NCBI GenBank assembly: GCA_019348445.1
Contig: JAHWJK010000037.1
Span: 1 to 13,719, forward strand
Length of the DNA: 13,719 bases
Reading direction: 5' to 3'
Source: Actinomycetota bacterium
GTDB taxonomy: Bacteria; Actinomycetota; CADDZG01; WHSQ01
The notes beneath the pieces are model-generated. The model saw only the letters and a program-made list of their open reading frames with translations. It did no database searches and had not been told where the DNA came from. Position numbers and translations under genes: made by a program. Shown here piece after piece: positions 5,317 to 12,487 of this stretch (the first letter of the stretch is position 1; each line of letters opens with the position of its first letter).

Positions 5317-8220
5317 TCAGGCGGACGACGTCGTCGCTTCCCCCAGGACCGCTTGCGCCGCCGCGAGGCGTGCGACCGGCACCCGGTAGGGGGAACAGGA
5401 GACGTAATCGAGGCCGATCTCGTGGCAGAACATCACCGAGTCGGGATCGCCGCCGTGCTCCCCGCAGATCCCGAGATGCATGTCGTTGTTGGCCTCGCGG
5501 CCCTCCCACGCCGCGATCTGCATGAGGCGGCCGACGCCTCGCCGGTCGATCGTCTCGAACGGGTTCGACGGCACGAGCTTGCGCTCGACGTACATCGCGA
5601 GGAACTTCCCGATGTCGTCGCGCGAGAAGCCATACGCCGTCTGGGACAGGTCGTTCGTGCCGAACGAGAAGAAGTCGGCGTGCTCCGCGATATCGGCCGC
5701 GGCCAGACACGCGCGCGGCAACTCGATCATCGTTCCGAACTCGATGTGGATGTCCTCGTTCGCCTCCACCACGACCGCCTTCGCGACCGGTTCGAGCTCG
5801 TCCCGCATCTGCTGCAGCTCCTCGGCCGTCGCTACGAGCGGGATCATGATCTCGGGTCGCGGATCGCCGCCCTTCCGCTTCACCTCGACCGCGGCCTCGG
5901 CGATCGCTCGTACCTGCATCGCGTACAGGCCGGGCTTCAGGATGCCCAGCCGCACGCCCCGGAGGCCGAGCATGGGGTTCGCCTCGTGAAGCTCGTTGAC
6001 CTTTCGCAGTACCTCGCGCTTCTCGTCGAGGTCGGTGTGGTCGGTCGGCACGTCTCGGACCGAGATCTCCGTTCCTTCATTGCGTTGCAGTGCATTCACG
6101 AGATCGCGGAAGCGCGAGCCGATGAGCGGTGTCAGCTCGACGACCGTGCCAACCTGCGCTACGAACTGCTCGAGGAGACCCTTCTCTTCCTCACGTTCCT
6201 TCGCAATCTCTTCGGCTCGTTCTTCGGCCTTGGTTCTCGCTTCTTGCGCCGCCTCGGCGCGGGCGATCTCGGTCGCAAGTTCGACGCGGTCGGGGAGGAA
6301 CTCGTGAAGCGGCGGATCGAGCAGCCTCACCGTTACCGGTAGGCCGCTCATCGCCTCGAAGATGCCGATGAAATCGTTGCGCTGCAACGGCAGCAGCGCG
6401 TCGTATGCCTCCTGCTCCTCTTCGTCGGTGTCGGCGAAGATCATCTTCCGAACTGCAGCGACGCGCTCCTCGCCCAGGAACATGTGCTCGGTGCGGCACA
6501 ACCCGATCCCTTCCGCGCCACGAGCACGAGCGTTCTGCGATTGGTCGGGGGTGTCGGAGTTAGAGCGAACGCGCAGACGACGCACCCGGTCGGCGACGCC
6601 CATGAAGCGTTCGTAAGCGCGCCACAGTTTCGACTCCTGCGCGGCCGGATCGCCGTTGATCGCGGCTTCCAGGATCGACGGAGACGTCTCGAGCTCTTCG
6701 GCGTAAACGGATCCGTCGGTTCCGTCGATCGTTATGACGTCGCCTTCGTTCACCGTCGTGTCCCCTACGGTGAAGCGTTTCGCGGCACGGTCGATGCGGA
6801 TCGCGTCGGCTCCACAGACTGCCGGGATCCCTTCACCACGAGCCACGACGGCCGCATGCGAATTCGTGCCGCCGGCCGACGTCAGGATCCCTTGCGACGC
6901 AACCATCCCGTGATAATCGTCCGGTGTCGTCTCGCGGCGGACGAGTATGACCTTCTCTCCCTGGTCGGCGCGAGCGGCCGCATCGTCGGCGGTGAACACG
7001 ACGCGACCGACGGCGGCCCCCGGCGATGCGTTGAGACCGGTCGCTACCGGTGTTTTGTTCTTGTCGTCGGGGTTGATGATCGGCTTGAAGAGCTCGTCGA
7101 GCTTTCCCGCGGTCAGCCGATCGCGCACCGCAGTCTCGTCATCGATCAACCCTTCTTCCACCATGTCGTAGGCGATGACCCATTCCGCGAGCGAAGTCCT
7201 CTTGCCGACGCGGACCTGTAGGAGCCACAGCTTGCGCTGCTCGACCGTGAACTCGATGTCGAGCATGTCCCTGAAGTGCTGCTCGAGGCGGTCCATGTAG
7301 CCCTGCAGCTCCATCCACGCCTGCGGTTGGTCGTCGCCCATCTCGTACAGCGGCACGGTGTTGCGGATCCCGGCGACGACGTCTTCGCCCTGCGCGTTCA
7401 CGAGGTAGTCGCCGTAAGGCTTGTTCTCCCCGGTGGAGGGATCGCGGGTGAACGCGACACCGGTTCCGGAATCGTCACCCTTGTTACCGAACACCATCGT
7501 CTGGATGTTGACGGCAGTGCCGAGATCGTCGGGGATCTTGTTGCGGCGCCGGTAATCCTGCGCTCGCTTGTTGTCCCACGAGCCGAACACGGCCTCTATC
7601 GCGAGGTGTATCTGCTCGGTCGGCTCCTGGGGGAAGTCGCGACCCGTGTCGCGCCGGATGATCCCCTTGAACTCGTCGACGAGAGCCTTCAAGTCATCGG
7701 GATCGAGATCGACGTCGAGCTTGACGCCCTTGCGCTCCTTCGCTTGTTCGATCGCCTCTTCGAACAGGTCGCCGTCCACGTCCATGACCGTTTTTCCGAA
7801 CATCTGGACGAGCCGGCGATACGAGTCCCATGCGAATCGGTCGGAGCCGGTCTGCCGCGCGAGGCCAAGCACGCTGTCGTCGTTCAGCCCGACGTTGAGG
7901 ACGGTGTCCATCATCCCGGGCATCGAGAACTTCGCCCCCGAACGCACCGACACGAGTAGCGGATCGCTCGCGTCGCCGATCTGACGGCCCATCTTCTCCT
8001 CGAGGGTCTTGCGATGGTCGGCCACCTCGTCGAGGAGGCCGTCGGGAAAGCCGCCCTCGATGCGATAGGCGTTGCATGCCTCGGTGGTGACGGTGAAGCC
8101 GGGGGGCACGGGCAGCTCGAGTCTCGTCATCTCGGCAAGGTTGGCGCCCTTGCCGCCGAGTAACGCCTTCTTGGAAGCGTCACCCTCCTCGAAGTCGTAG
8201 ACCCATTTGGTTCTTGCCAC
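5317..8220 (-). CDS. ppdK: Pyruvate, phosphate dikinase
   Basis: 967 aa. PPDK interconverts pyruvate + ATP + Pi with PEP + AMP + PPi in the cytoplasm. The order of domains is normal: an ATP-grasp nucleotide-binding domain (opening WVYDFEEG, then KKALLGGKGANLAEMTRL), the phosphohistidine domain with H455 in GGTNSHAAVVARG, and a PEP/pyruvate-binding TIM barrel with VRLLDPPLHEFLP (ending at 643), GTNDLSQTAYG (about 850-860) and the catalytic C919 in GICGEHGGDPDS. The protein is about 70-90 residues longer than the usual 870-900; the excess lies at 644-745, where a Glu/Ala/Arg-rich helical block replaces a loop of about 33 residues. The residue two before the catalytic His is Asn453, where Thr is usual. 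The start is GTG at 8220, overlapping by one base the TAG of the upstream small gene, with AGGGGGG 9 bases upstream. No gene for the PPDK regulatory protein (DUF299) is present in the window. Confidence 0.97.
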   Translation of the reverse strand: MARTKWVYDFEEGDASKKALLGGKGANLAEMTRLELPVPPGFTVTTEACNAYRIEGGFPDGLLDEVADHRKTLEEKMGRQIGDASDPLLVSVRSGAKFSMPGMMDTVLNVGLNDDSVLGLARQTGSDRFAWDSYRRLVQMFGKTVMDVDGDLFEEAIEQAKERKGVKLDVDLDPDDLKALVDEFKGIIRRDTGRDFPQEPTEQIHLAIEAVFGSWDNKRAQDYRRRNKIPDDLGTAVNIQTMVFGNKGDDSGTGVAFTRDPSTGENKPYGDYLVNAQGEDVVAGIRNTVPLYEMGDDQPQAWMELQGYMDRLEQHFRDMLDIEFTVEQRKLWLLQVRVGKRTSLAEWVIAYDMVEEGLIDDETAVRDRLTAGKLDELFKPIINPDDKNKTPVATGLNASPGAAVGRVVFTADDAAARADQGEKVILVRRETTPDDYHGMVASQGILTSAGGTNSHAAVVARGEGIPAVCGADAIRIDRAAKRFTVGDTTVNEGDVITIDGTDGSVYAEELETSPSILEAAINGDPAAQESKLWRAYERFMGVADRVRRLRVRSNSDTPDQSQNARARGAEGIGLCRTEHMFLGEERVAAVRKMIFADTDEEEQEAYDALLPLQRNDFIGIFEAMSGLPVTVRLLDPPLHEFLPDRVELATEIARAEAAQEARTKAEERAEEIAKEREEEKGLLEQFVAQVGTVVELTPLIGSRFRDLVNALQRNEGTEISVRDVPTDHTDLDEKREVLRKVNELHEANPMLGLRGVRLGILKPGLYAMQVRAIAEAAVEVKRKGGDPRPEIMIPLVATAEELQQMRDELEPVAKAVVVEANEDIHIEFGTMIELPRACLAAADIAEHADFFSFGTNDLSQTAYGFSRDDIGKFLAMYVERKLVPSNPFETIDRRGVGRLMQIAAWEGREANNDMHLGICGEHGGDPDSVMFCHEIGLDYVSCSPYRVPVARLAAAQAVLGEATTSSA

Positions 8221-8489
8221 TACTGATGTCCCCCCTCTGGCTCATCGAGCTTCACGTCGACGATCGTGTCGTCGTCTCCTTCATCGATCTCGACCATCGC
8301 GGTTCCGCGATGACCATGCGCGTCCCAGACGTTCAGCGCCCACCGACCCGGAACGAGGTGATAGATGTATGTCCCTTGACCATCGACCTGGACTTGGTCG
8401 AGCACGTCGCCCTGCGAGTTGTGTAGCTCTACAACGGCGGTGACTGCGGGCTCACCGTGAGCGGTCACTTGCCCTCGCAAAGTCGGCAT
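8220..8489 (-). CDS. Small beta-sandwich protein, DUF1416-like (carboxypeptidase-regulatory-like fold)
   Basis: 89 aa without signal peptide or membrane segment, so probably cytoplasmic. The pattern GQVTAHGEPAVTAVVELH, then a polar turn, GTYIYHLVPGRWALNVWDAHG and a final alternating strand (TIVDVKLDEPE) is that of a transthyretin-like/CarboxypepD_reg beta-sandwich. It resembles the actinobacterial family DUF1416: a G-x-V opening, a PGxW turn and a closing V-x-V strand. Known DUF1416 genes are often near sulfurtransferases, but no such gene is here. A strong Shine-Dalgarno sequence (GGGGAGGGAG, 8497-8506) lies 7 bases before the ATG. It lies 16 bases after glyS and overlaps ppdK by one base, so it is co-expressed with both. 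Function is unknown; the family assignment is by eye and moderately certain, the gene itself nearly certain. Confidence 0.82.
   Translation of the reverse strand: MPTLRGQVTAHGEPAVTAVVELHNSQGDVLDQVQVDGQGTYIYHLVPGRWALNVWDAHGHRGTAMVEIDEGDDDTIVDVKLDEPEGGHQ
8230..8236 (-). promoter_or_regulatory. Ribosome binding site of ppdK
   Basis: On the minus strand AGGGGGG lies within the last codons of the preceding small gene, 9 bases before the GTG start. It decides the unusual GTG start and supports translational coupling across the TAGTG stop-start overlap. Confidence 0.6.
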
Positions 8490-8505
8490 CAGCGCACTCC
8501 CTCCC

Positions 8506-9840
8506 CTAGAACCTTTTCCTCAGGTACTCCACCAGCCCGTTGATCGGGATCCGTTCTTGTTCCATCGTGTCGCGATCTCTGACCGTGACCTGTTCGTCGT
8601 TCAGCGTGTCGAAATCGACGGTCACGCAATACGGAGTCCCCACCTCGTCCTGGCGCCGGTACCTCCGTCCGATCGCCTGCGTGATGTCGATGTCGGTGGC
8701 GAAGTGGGGCCGGACTTCGGCCGCGACCTTCTCCGCGACGGGCACGAGATCGGCATGCTTCGATAGCGGAAGCACTGCCACCTTGATCGGCGCGAGGCGC
8801 TTGTCGAGCTTCAGGACCGTTCGTTTCTCCATCTTCCCCTGAGCGCTCATGGCCTCTTCTTCCGCATATGCGTCGATGAGGAATGCCAGCGTCGGTCGTT
8901 CGACGCCGGCCGCCGGTTCGATCACGTACGGGACATAGCGTTCTTCGGTGTCGGGGTCGAAATACGACAGCTCCTGCCCCGAATGTTTCGCGTGCGCCTT
9001 GAGGTCGTAGTCCGTCCGGTTCGCTATCCCCTCGAGCTCGGACCACCCCATCCCCGGGAATTCGTATTCGACGTCGTAAGTGTTCTTCGCGTAATGCGAT
9101 AGCTCGTCGGGATCGTGCTGACGGAGCCGAAGCTTGGTCTCGTCGATCCCGAGGTCGGCGTACCACCGCATCCGTTCCTTCGTCCAGTAGTCGAGCCAGT
9201 CGTCGTCGGTGCCGGGTTTGACGAAGAATTCCATCTCCATCTGTTCGAACTCGCGGGTGCGGAAGACGAAGTTGCCCGGCGTGATCTCATTCCGGAACGA
9301 CTTCCCCTGCTGCGCGATCCCGAACGGGATGCGCTTTCGGCTCGCCTGTTGGACGGTCATGAAGTCCACGAACATCCCCTGTGCCGTCTCGGGACGCAGA
9401 TAGACGATGTTCGACGAGTCCTCGACCGGGCCGATGTGTGTCTTGAACATGAGATGGAACTGCCTGGGCTCCGTCCATGCGTCCTTGGTGCCGCAATCGG
9501 GGCAGCCTTTCGCCAGGTCGACGTGATCGGCGCGGAACCGATGGTTGCAGTTCGTGCACTCGACAAGCGGGTCGGTGAACGTCTCGACGTGACCGGAGGC
9601 CTCCCACACCCGGGGCGACATGAGGATCGAGCTCTCGAGACCGACCACGTCGTCCCGCATCTGGACCATCGCGCGCCACCACTCGGCCTTCACGTTTCGC
9701 TTCAGCTCGACGCCCAAGGGGCCCCAGTCCCACGCCGAGCGGAGACCGCCGTAGATCTCGCTCGACTGGAAGACGATCCCCCTGCGTTTGCACAGGTTGA
9801 CGATCGTTTCCATGGATACATCGGCCATGCGGGGCATCAT
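8506..9840 (-). CDS. glyS: Glycyl-tRNA synthetase (single-chain, homodimer type)
   Basis: 444 aa class II aminoacyl-tRNA synthetase of the alpha2 type that charges tRNA-Gly with glycine. Visible marks are the family opening LCKRRGIVFQSSEIYGGL; a four-cysteine zinc knuckle at C95, C98, C113 and C116 (CTNCNHRF and CPDCG); YLRPETAQGMFVDF (about 147-160); motif 2 at FRNEITPGNFVFRTREFEQM (182-201) followed by EMEFF; motif 3 EPAAGVERP at 308-316; and the anticodon-binding domain from about 350 (APIKVAVLPLSKHAD). Length fits bacterial alpha2 enzymes (about 440-470). Two starts are possible: ATG 9840, preferred because a TAGCAC element lies exactly at -12 to -7, or ATG 9828, which removes MMPR and opens MADVSMETIV. 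Neither has a clear Shine-Dalgarno sequence. It is first in a four-gene operon with the small protein, ppdK and the AI-2E-type gene. Confidence 0.97.
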   Translation of the reverse strand: MMPRMADVSMETIVNLCKRRGIVFQSSEIYGGLRSAWDWGPLGVELKRNVKAEWWRAMVQMRDDVVGLESSILMSPRVWEASGHVETFTDPLVECTNCNHRFRADHVDLAKGCPDCGTKDAWTEPRQFHLMFKTHIGPVEDSSNIVYLRPETAQGMFVDFMTVQQASRKRIPFGIAQQGKSFRNEITPGNFVFRTREFEQMEMEFFVKPGTDDDWLDYWTKERMRWYADLGIDETKLRLRQHDPDELSHYAKNTYDVEYEFPGMGWSELEGIANRTDYDLKAHAKHSGQELSYFDPDTEERYVPYVIEPAAGVERPTLAFLIDAYAEEEAMSAQGKMEKRTVLKLDKRLAPIKVAVLPLSKHADLVPVAEKVAAEVRPHFATDIDITQAIGRRYRRQDEVGTPYCVTVDFDTLNDEQVTVRDRDTMEQERIPINGLVEYLRKRF

Positions 9841-9846
9841 AGGGCG

Positions 9847-9852
9847 GTGCTA
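9847..9852 (-). promoter_or_regulatory. Possible -10 element for leaderless glyS
   Basis: On the minus strand TAGCAC sits at -12 to -7 of the ATG at 9840, a five-base-spaced T-A match to TANNNT that misses only the final T. It lies on the GTG start codon of the divergent transporter gene. The evidence is position and a partial motif only. Confidence 0.2.
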
Positions 9853-11160
9853 GGTCCGCTCCTCGCCGTGTTGTTGGTCCTGATCAACGGGTTCTTCGTC
9901 GCGGGCGAGTTCGCCATAGTCGCGGTAGAGCGGAGCAAGGTGGAGGCACTCGCGGCCGAGGGCGACTCTCGTGCGGCAAGCCTCCTGCGAGCGCTGCGCA
10001 CGCTGTCGTTCCAACTTTCGGGTGCGCAACTCGGGATCACGATCACGTCTCTGTTGGTTGGCTTCTTGATCGAGCCCGCTTTGGCTCCCCTGTTCGAGCC
10101 CATCGTCCGCTTCATCGGCGTGCCGGAATCGTCGAGCTTAGGTGTCTCGGTTGCCGTGGCGCTCGTGATCGCGACCACGGTCCAGATGGTGGCCGGCGAG
10201 CTCGTCCCCAAGAACCTCGCCATCTCGAGGCCCGAGGGCGTGGCTTTTGCCATCGCCACCCCTTTGCGGCTGGCGAATGCTTCGATGAAGCCGCTCATCG
10301 TGTTCCTCAACGCCGCGGCGAACTGGACGGTTCGGTTGTTCGGGATCCAACCGCAAGACGAGCTCACCGCGGTGCATTCACTGGAAGAACTACAGGTTCT
10401 GATCCGATCGTCGCGTGAAGCAGGGGGGCTCGACGAAGAAGAAGCAACGCTACTGGCGCGGTCGATCAGCTTCGGCGACAAGACGGCGGCCGACGCGTTG
10501 ATACCTCGGGTCGACATCGTGAGCGTGAGCCGAGATTCGACGCTGCACGACCTGACGGGAGTGGCTCTCGAGACCGGCCATTCGAGGTTCCCCGTAACCG
10601 GAGACGGCATCGATGACATCATCGGGATCGCTCACGTCAAAGACGTACACACGATCAAGAAGACGCGGCGCGCGACGGTCTCGGTCACCGACATCATGCG
10701 GCCTCCTCTCGTCGTGCCCGAGAGCAGGGATCTCGCGTCGCTGCTCGTAGAGATGCGCCGTACGCGTCTTCACCTTGCGGTGGTGATCGACGAGTTCGGC
10801 GGGACTGCAGGCATCGTGACGCTCGAGGACCTCCTCGAAGAGATCGTGGGCGAGATCGACGACGAGTACGACGCGTCGGGGGACGACGCGCAGCTGACGT
10901 CGTCTCCCGAAGGTGTCCATGTCGTGGCGGGCATGTCGCACCCCGACGAGCTTCGGGAGCTGACGGGGTTCGAGATGCCGGAGGGCGACTACGAGACGCT
11001 GGCCGGGTTCCTTCTCGATCTCTTCGACCGCATCCCTTCGAACGGCGATCACATCTCGTTCGACGGGTGGGAATTCAAGATCGTCGAGATGGAGAAGCGG
11101 CGTATCGCGCAGGTGCTGATGGTCCGGGCGGCGCAACCTCGGTCGGAGGAAGAGCCATGA
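9847..11160 (+). CDS. CNNM/CorC family divalent-cation transporter, first paralogue (DUF21-CBS pair-CorC_HlyC)
   Basis: 437 aa. The DUF21/CNNM transmembrane domain covers about 1-165, with hydrophobic segments near 1-26, 62-80, 99-118 and 132-158. Its conserved motifs are NGFFVAGEFA (14-23), SGAQLGIT (58-65) and GELVPKNLA (117-125); the GE-x-x-PK region belongs to the ion site in structurally known relatives. Two CBS domains, which bind adenine nucleotides and regulate transport, follow at about 215-345 (IPRVDIVSV to IDEFGGTAGIVTLEDLLEE). A CorC_HlyC domain closes the protein (about 355-430). Relatives export Mg2+ or Co2+ in exchange for Na+; the ion here is inferred. The GTG start at 9847 aligns its first membrane segment with that of the paralogue downstream; other in-frame starts either cut into this segment or run through glyS. 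It overlaps the second paralogue by ATGA. Confidence 0.92.
   Translation: MLGPLLAVLLVLINGFFVAGEFAIVAVERSKVEALAAEGDSRAASLLRALRTLSFQLSGAQLGITITSLLVGFLIEPALAPLFEPIVRFIGVPESSSLGVSVAVALVIATTVQMVAGELVPKNLAISRPEGVAFAIATPLRLANASMKPLIVFLNAAANWTVRLFGIQPQDELTAVHSLEELQVLIRSSREAGGLDEEEATLLARSISFGDKTAADALIPRVDIVSVSRDSTLHDLTGVALETGHSRFPVTGDGIDDIIGIAHVKDVHTIKKTRRATVSVTDIMRPPLVVPESRDLASLLVEMRRTRLHLAVVIDEFGGTAGIVTLEDLLEEIVGEIDDEYDASGDDAQLTSSPEGVHVVAGMSHPDELRELTGFEMPEGDYETLAGFLLDLFDRIPSNGDHISFDGWEFKIVEMEKRRIAQVLMVRAAQPRSEEEP
11145..11150 (+). promoter_or_regulatory. Ribosome binding site of the second transporter paralogue
   Basis: GGAGGA lies 6 bases before the ATG at 11157, inside the end of the first paralogue. 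This is a near-perfect Shine-Dalgarno sequence. It fixes the start of the second gene and shows that the pair is translated as a coupled unit. Confidence 0.7.
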
Positions 11161-12476
11161 CGTGGACCTATCTCGCGATCGCGGTCGTTCTCCTCGCTCT
11201 GAACGGTTTCTTCGTGGGGGCCGAGTTCGCGCTGATCGCCGCCCGCCGCTCGAGGATCGAACAGCTCGCGGAGAGCGGAAGCAAACGCGCGACCGTCGCG
11301 CTCAAGTCGATCAAGGAGCTGTCGCTGATGCTCGCGGGCGCGCAATTGGGCATCACCATGGCGTCTCTCGGACTAGGGGCCGTGGGAGAGCCTGCCGTGG
11401 CCCACCTCATCGAAGGCGGCCTCGAAGCTGTCATTCACTTATCGCCGGGTGTCCTGCACAGCATCTCGTTCGTGATCGCACTCACGATCGTCGTCTTCTT
11501 CCACATGGTCGTGGGCGAGATGGCGCCGAAAAACATCGCTATCGCCGAACCGGAGAAGAGCGCGTTGTGGCTCGCTATCCCCTTCCGTCTCTACACACTG
11601 ATGTTCCGGCCGTTCATCTGGCTCTTGAACCTCATCGCGAACGCCGGCGTGCGCGCACTGCGCGTCGAACCTCGGGACGAGCTGCACGACGTTCATTCCT
11701 CTTCGGAGATCGGCATCCTCATCTCGGAGTCGGCGCGAGGTGGTTACCTCGATCGGTTCGAGCATCGACTTCTTTCTGGTGCCATCGCCTTCTCCGAACG
11801 CGATGTTGCGTCGGTCATGATCCCGCGCACCGACCTGGTCGCGATCCCCCACACGGCGACACCGGACGAGCTCGAGCAGCTCGTTCTCGAGAGTGGTCAC
11901 TCCCGGTTCCCGGTGTACGTAAAGAATCTCGACACGATCATCGGATTCGTGCACGCGAAGGACCTTCTCAATATCGGCGACGACGAGCGAGACAAACCGC
12001 TCCCCCGACGCTTCATGCGGAAGATGCTCGTGGTGCCGGAGTCACTGAAGCTTCACCCACTACTCGTCAAGATGAGGAGCAACCGGCAGCACTTCGCGCT
12101 CGTCCTCGATGAGCATGGAGGGACGGCAGGGATAGTCACGCTCGAAGACCTGCTCGAAGAGCTCGTGGGCGAGATCCGGGACGAATACGACGTCACGGAA
12201 TTCGGCATCGAACGTGTGGACGACAACCGGTTCATCATCCCGGGAACCCTGCACGTCGACGAAGCCGCGTCTCGATTGGCGTTGGAACTGCCGGAAGGTG
12301 AATACGAGACGATCGCGGGGTTCTTGATGGACCGCCTCGGCCGCATCCCCGAACGACGCGACCGCGTCGTTCATGGCGACTGGACGCTTCGAGTCCTATC
12401 GATGCACCGCCGCCGCGTCGTGCAGGTGATGGCCGAGCGAACGCGGACCTCGGGAGAGAAGATCCCGAGCCCCTAA
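11157..12476 (+). CDS. CNNM/CorC family divalent-cation transporter, second paralogue (DUF21-CBS pair-CorC_HlyC)
   Basis: 439 aa with the same architecture as its upstream neighbour. The DUF21/CNNM membrane domain (about 1-165) carries NGFFVGAEFALIA (16-28), AGAQLGIT (60-67) and GEMAPKNIAIAEPE (120-133). The CBS pair covers about 217-345, with IPRTDLVAI and LDEHGGTAGIVTLEDLLEELVGE split by the usual linker. The CorC_HlyC domain (about 352-430) ends with the LRVLSMHRRRVVQV strand-helix. All family motifs are intact, so both copies look functional. The two proteins differ widely in the membrane segments and CBS linkers but share the motif blocks, which suggests an old duplication rather than a recent one. 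The ATG at 11157 overlaps the TGA of the first gene (ATGA) and has a strong ribosome binding site. Predicted Mg2+/Co2+ efflux is inferred from the family; heterodimer formation with the first paralogue is possible. Confidence 0.94.
   Translation: MTWTYLAIAVVLLALNGFFVGAEFALIAARRSRIEQLAESGSKRATVALKSIKELSLMLAGAQLGITMASLGLGAVGEPAVAHLIEGGLEAVIHLSPGVLHSISFVIALTIVVFFHMVVGEMAPKNIAIAEPEKSALWLAIPFRLYTLMFRPFIWLLNLIANAGVRALRVEPRDELHDVHSSSEIGILISESARGGYLDRFEHRLLSGAIAFSERDVASVMIPRTDLVAIPHTATPDELEQLVLESGHSRFPVYVKNLDTIIGFVHAKDLLNIGDDERDKPLPRRFMRKMLVVPESLKLHPLLVKMRSNRQHFALVLDEHGGTAGIVTLEDLLEELVGEIRDEYDVTEFGIERVDDNRFIIPGTLHVDEAASRLALELPEGEYETIAGFLMDRLGRIPERRDRVVHGDWTLRVLSMHRRRVVQVMAERTRTSGEKIPSP
12449..12469 (+). 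terminator. Perfect 7-bp hairpin at the end of the transporter operon
   Basis: CTCGGGA (12449-12455) and TCCCGAG (12463-12469) form a perfect 7-bp stem around a 7-base loop, ending 4 bases before the stop codon of the second transporter gene. No T-tract follows, so it is not a classical intrinsic terminator. It could be a U-less terminator, an mRNA-stabilising hairpin, or chance in a G+C-rich coding end. Confidence 0.25.
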
Positions 12477-12487
12477 GCCGCGTTACG

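Noticed and set aside
11162..12112. 316-codon plus-strand frame inside the second transporter gene
   Set aside because: It is an out-of-frame shadow rich in Arg and Gly. The overlapping frame encodes an intact membrane-CBS protein with a ribosome binding site.
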